From: Acanthochlamys bracteata
Lineage: Eukaryota; Streptophyta; Magnoliopsida; Pandanales; Velloziaceae
Direction: 5' to 3'
Length of the DNA: 64,000 nt
NCBI GenBank assembly: GCA_019914995.1
Contig: CM034136.1
Coordinates: 4,479,270-4,543,269, forward strand
Shown: piece by piece, positions 61,668 through 64,000 of the stretch
Layout of the letters: each line of letters begins with the position of its first letter
Position numbering within the stretch: the stretch's first letter is position 1
Translations under genes and position numbers: made by a program
The notes under the pieces: generated by a model
Told to the model about the DNA's origin: nothing
The model's database searches: none
What the model saw: the letters and a program-made list of their open reading frames with translations, nothing else

Positions 61668-63836
61668 ATGCTTGAGACTCAAAGAGAGTTACTGGAAAGT
61701 CATCAGGTTAAAGCTCAGAAACGTGTAGTAGTTTCTGATCGACAGAAAATGGAGAAGAATCCCAGGATAGTGAGGAAATCCACCAGAGCTGGTGCGCCTA
61801 TGGGTAGCCCTGAAACTGCTTCAATGAAGAGTTTGCCCAACTATATGAAGCATACAAGGAGTTCAGCTGCAAGGAAGGAGAGTTCACTAATAAGTCCGCC
61901 GCTCTTCAAAAGCAATAAGAGAAGAAATCCCCTCATATCAAACTACTTGAATTTGTCATCTGCTAGTGGCTATGGTTGCAAATCTCTAAAAATTGTTACC
62001 AAGAAATCTGTGAAGCTTGTAAGACCTCCGGCAAAGGAAAATTCAGGAGTCCCTTTCGAATCTATGGCACAAGTGAATACTGCTACTTTTTCTTCATCCC
62101 AAAGGGCTTCAAAGTTGCCACGGGAGCTTAACCTGAAACAAAGAGGGAAGGAACCTGATGGGAATCCTGTATTGAAGGTTTGCCGTTATGATAACTGCTC
62201 TCTGAATTGCCGCAAGGACCATTCTCTTCCTCCCGTCAAATCTTTCTCGAAAGCAAAGAGGAATTTGCTTCAAACACAGAAGAGCATGAAAGTTAAAGGG
62301 GTTTCACCTTTTAGAAAGCAAGGTAGAAATAAAGATGTGGAGGAGAACAACAATATTGGCCAGTGTTCTATCAGCAAGGCTTCTTGTGGCATTGAGACAG
62401 CACCTTTATTTGTGGAATATAATGATTTCTATGTTGAGATCAATGCTAAACCACATCCTAGTCCTGAAATCACTCAAGCTGATGATGAAGATTACAAGAG
62501 CGAAATGGTATTATTTTCTGCTGAAGATGCAAATGAGGCAGGTGTGATTGATGATGGAGATGTAAGGTCTGACATGAATCAGATAGTTGAGTGCCATTTA
62601 GGAAATGGAACCGATGACGTTGATGCTCAGAATAGTGAGATTTCAGAGGAAGAGTTGGATGCCATGGCGAACTTTGTGGAATACATAGAATGTGAGCAGG
62701 AATTTAAAGAATACCAGGAAGAGGATAAGCCTGGCCTAGAAGTTGTAGATATTGTAGAGTCTAGCCTTGAATGTACCAAAAGCAATAAAGAAGATCAAGA
62801 TGAGGGTGAGTCGGATGTGTCAATACCCAAAGTCGCTGATCCTGATTGCAATGTGTTCTACCAATACTCTGATAAGAGGAGTAGTTGCTCTGGGCTATTT
62901 GATGATGAGCTTGGTGGAACTGAGGCTCATTCGAAGATGGAGCAAGTAAAGTTCACGCATGCAATACTTGAAAAATCTTCTGAATTGCCTCACGTAGCAT
63001 CTGGATTCAGTAAGAGAGATAAAACAGTTGTTTCAGATGCTTCTATAGATGGGAATCAACTTGATGTGGCAGTTGCCACTCCTGCAGTTGCCAAAACAAA
63101 TTTATGCTTCAGTGATCACAGCCTTACATTGATGAATGAAGAACTTGGCCTTCTTAGTAGAAATATCCTTAACTCTTTTCCAATACCTTTGTTATCTGAA
63201 GAGGTGCCAGTGGCACATATTGCAGGTGCCGGTGATGAAGATACGGAAGCAGCCCAGAAACAAGAAATCCGTCAAGATGAGGATTGCAATCATGGAACGT
63301 CTTCAGAATCTGTGGAAGAGATTGATGAAGACAACTTCGAACATGGGCTTCATGTTGATGAGTCTGAAGATGATTATGGAATCAATGACCTTGAAGACTT
63401 CACTTTGGAAAGCAGTGAACCTGATTGTACTCGAATACACAGAGACAAAGAGATCGCAGAAGCCAATGCAATGACTACATCTGCAAGACTACATGAACTA
63501 GACTCAAGTGAAGCCAAGAGCAACGGCAGAGCAAGAAGGAAAATGACTAGGATCAGAAGTGCTGAGGAAACTGATGAAATCAGAAAGTTCAATCCACTGC
63601 CACCGCGACTTCTTCTTGTGCAATCTGATCCACAAGCAGAGAAAGTTGATCTTAGGCATCAGATGATGGATGAGAGGAAGATTGCAAAAGATTGGATGAT
63701 TGATTATGCACTCCAACAGACAGTCACAAGATTGACTCCAGCTCGAAAGAGAAAAGTAGAATTGCTCGTGGAAGCTTTTGAAACGGTTGTCCCATTAACC
63801 ATGCAAGACCTCTTCAAGCTTGCTTCTAAAAGTTAG
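61668..63836 (+). CDS. Plant calmodulin-binding-domain protein
   Basis: An uninterrupted 722-residue frame. The N-terminal third is basic and Ser-rich, with SLPNYMKHTRSSAARKE (residues 55-71) and the paired-Cys segment VCRYDNCSLNCRKDHSLPP (171-189) followed by AKRNLLQTQKSMKV. The middle is strongly acidic. The C-terminal part (about 620-715) matches the plant calmodulin-binding domain, with an amphipathic basic helix LTPARKRKVELLVEAFETV (689-707) as the likely CaM site. This layout fits proteins related to Arabidopsis At2g38800/PICBP, whose precise roles are little known; binding of Ca-calmodulin is inferred from the domain. The ATG at 61668 sits in a fair context (ACCATGC). No lesion. Stop TAG at 63834-63836. 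Confidence 0.88.
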   Translation: MLETQRELLESHQVKAQKRVVVSDRQKMEKNPRIVRKSTRAGAPMGSPETASMKSLPNYMKHTRSSAARKESSLISPPLFKSNKRRNPLISNYLNLSSASGYGCKSLKIVTKKSVKLVRPPAKENSGVPFESMAQVNTATFSSSQRASKLPRELNLKQRGKEPDGNPVLKVCRYDNCSLNCRKDHSLPPVKSFSKAKRNLLQTQKSMKVKGVSPFRKQGRNKDVEENNNIGQCSISKASCGIETAPLFVEYNDFYVEINAKPHPSPEITQADDEDYKSEMVLFSAEDANEAGVIDDGDVRSDMNQIVECHLGNGTDDVDAQNSEISEEELDAMANFVEYIECEQEFKEYQEEDKPGLEVVDIVESSLECTKSNKEDQDEGESDVSIPKVADPDCNVFYQYSDKRSSCSGLFDDELGGTEAHSKMEQVKFTHAILEKSSELPHVASGFSKRDKTVVSDASIDGNQLDVAVATPAVAKTNLCFSDHSLTLMNEELGLLSRNILNSFPIPLLSEEVPVAHIAGAGDEDTEAAQKQEIRQDEDCNHGTSSESVEEIDEDNFEHGLHVDESEDDYGINDLEDFTLESSEPDCTRIHRDKEIAEANAMTTSARLHELDSSEAKSNGRARRKMTRIRSAEETDEIRKFNPLPPRLLLVQSDPQAEKVDLRHQMMDERKIAKDWMIDYALQQTVTRLTPARKRKVELLVEAFETVVPLTMQDLFKLASKS

Positions 63837-64000
63837 AAAGGTAACGGTAACGAAAAAAGTACCAAAACCTATGCAGAGTATAGAAACTACATAGACGTGT
63901 ACGGGATAGAGAGATGTTTGTGACTGTTTGAAAATTAGTTCAATTATAATGTTTCTAAAGTTATACACGGATGAGTGCGTACTTGATGGACACGAGGTTA
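63837..64000 (+). other. Likely 3' UTR of the CaM-binding gene
   Basis: No further frame; the sequence runs to the window edge. Confidence 0.5.

Noticed and set aside
63374..63716. Minus-strand frames opposite the CaM-binding gene
   Set aside because: Antisense shadows of a clearly conserved plus-strand coding region.
1..64000. CRISPR arrays, rRNA, tRNA, organelle insertions
   Set aside because: No spaced direct-repeat array, rRNA block or convincing tRNA cloverleaf was recognised by eye; a tRNA scan was not possible.

Overview
This window is nuclear DNA of a flowering plant. The evidence is spliced genes with GT-AG introns, plant-specific families (BLADE-ON-PETIOLE, plant calmodulin-binding domain, LWD-type WD40), long AT-rich intergenic stretches and many plant transposable elements. 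The species cannot be fixed from the sequence. No organelle, bacterial or viral sequence was seen. All homology calls are made by eye from memory of the families; no search was run.

Layout, left to right. (1) 3-689 (+): C-terminal part of a secreted Gly/Pro-rich cell-wall protein; its start lies just outside the window. (2) 1624-5947 (-): seven-exon ZNF598/Hel2-type RING plus C2H2 E3 ligase. (3) 5948-11206: AT-rich spacer. (4) 11207-13396 (-): two-exon BOP/NPR5-type BTB-ankyrin developmental co-regulator with uORFs in its likely leader. (5) 13.4-32 kb: gene-poor transposon territory. It holds a 2.84-kb hAT element with an exact 8-bp target duplication and a transposase broken only by stop codons, a decayed Ty1-copia body on the minus strand containing a younger nested 713-bp DNA element, and several Tourist-like MITEs with TAA/TTA duplications. 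(6) 32996-33706 (+): intronless four-EF-hand CML. (7) 33.7-40.1 kb: more AT-rich elements and a compact TRIM retrotransposon (37281-37827). (8) 40141-41794 (-): five coding exons of BTF3 (NAC beta subunit), divergent from (9) 43756-45403 (+): an LWD/AN11-type WD40 pseudogene. (10) 50704-51285 (+): second intronless CML. (11) 52353-56500 (-): decayed Ty3-gypsy element with two diverged LTRs. (12) 56895-59763 (+): multi-exon pseudogene of a chloroplast-targeted TPR-type protein that has lost its TPR exons. (13) 61668-63836 (+): plant calmodulin-binding-domain protein.

The intact genes look like a normal mix: ribosome quality control (ZNF598), nascent-chain binding (BTF3), organ-boundary development (BOP), calcium sensing (two CMLs, one CaM-binding protein) and cell wall. 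No gene cluster or operon-like system is evident. The most informative parts are the two recognisable gene relics and the well-delimited mobile elements (hAT, TRIM, nested insertion, MITEs).
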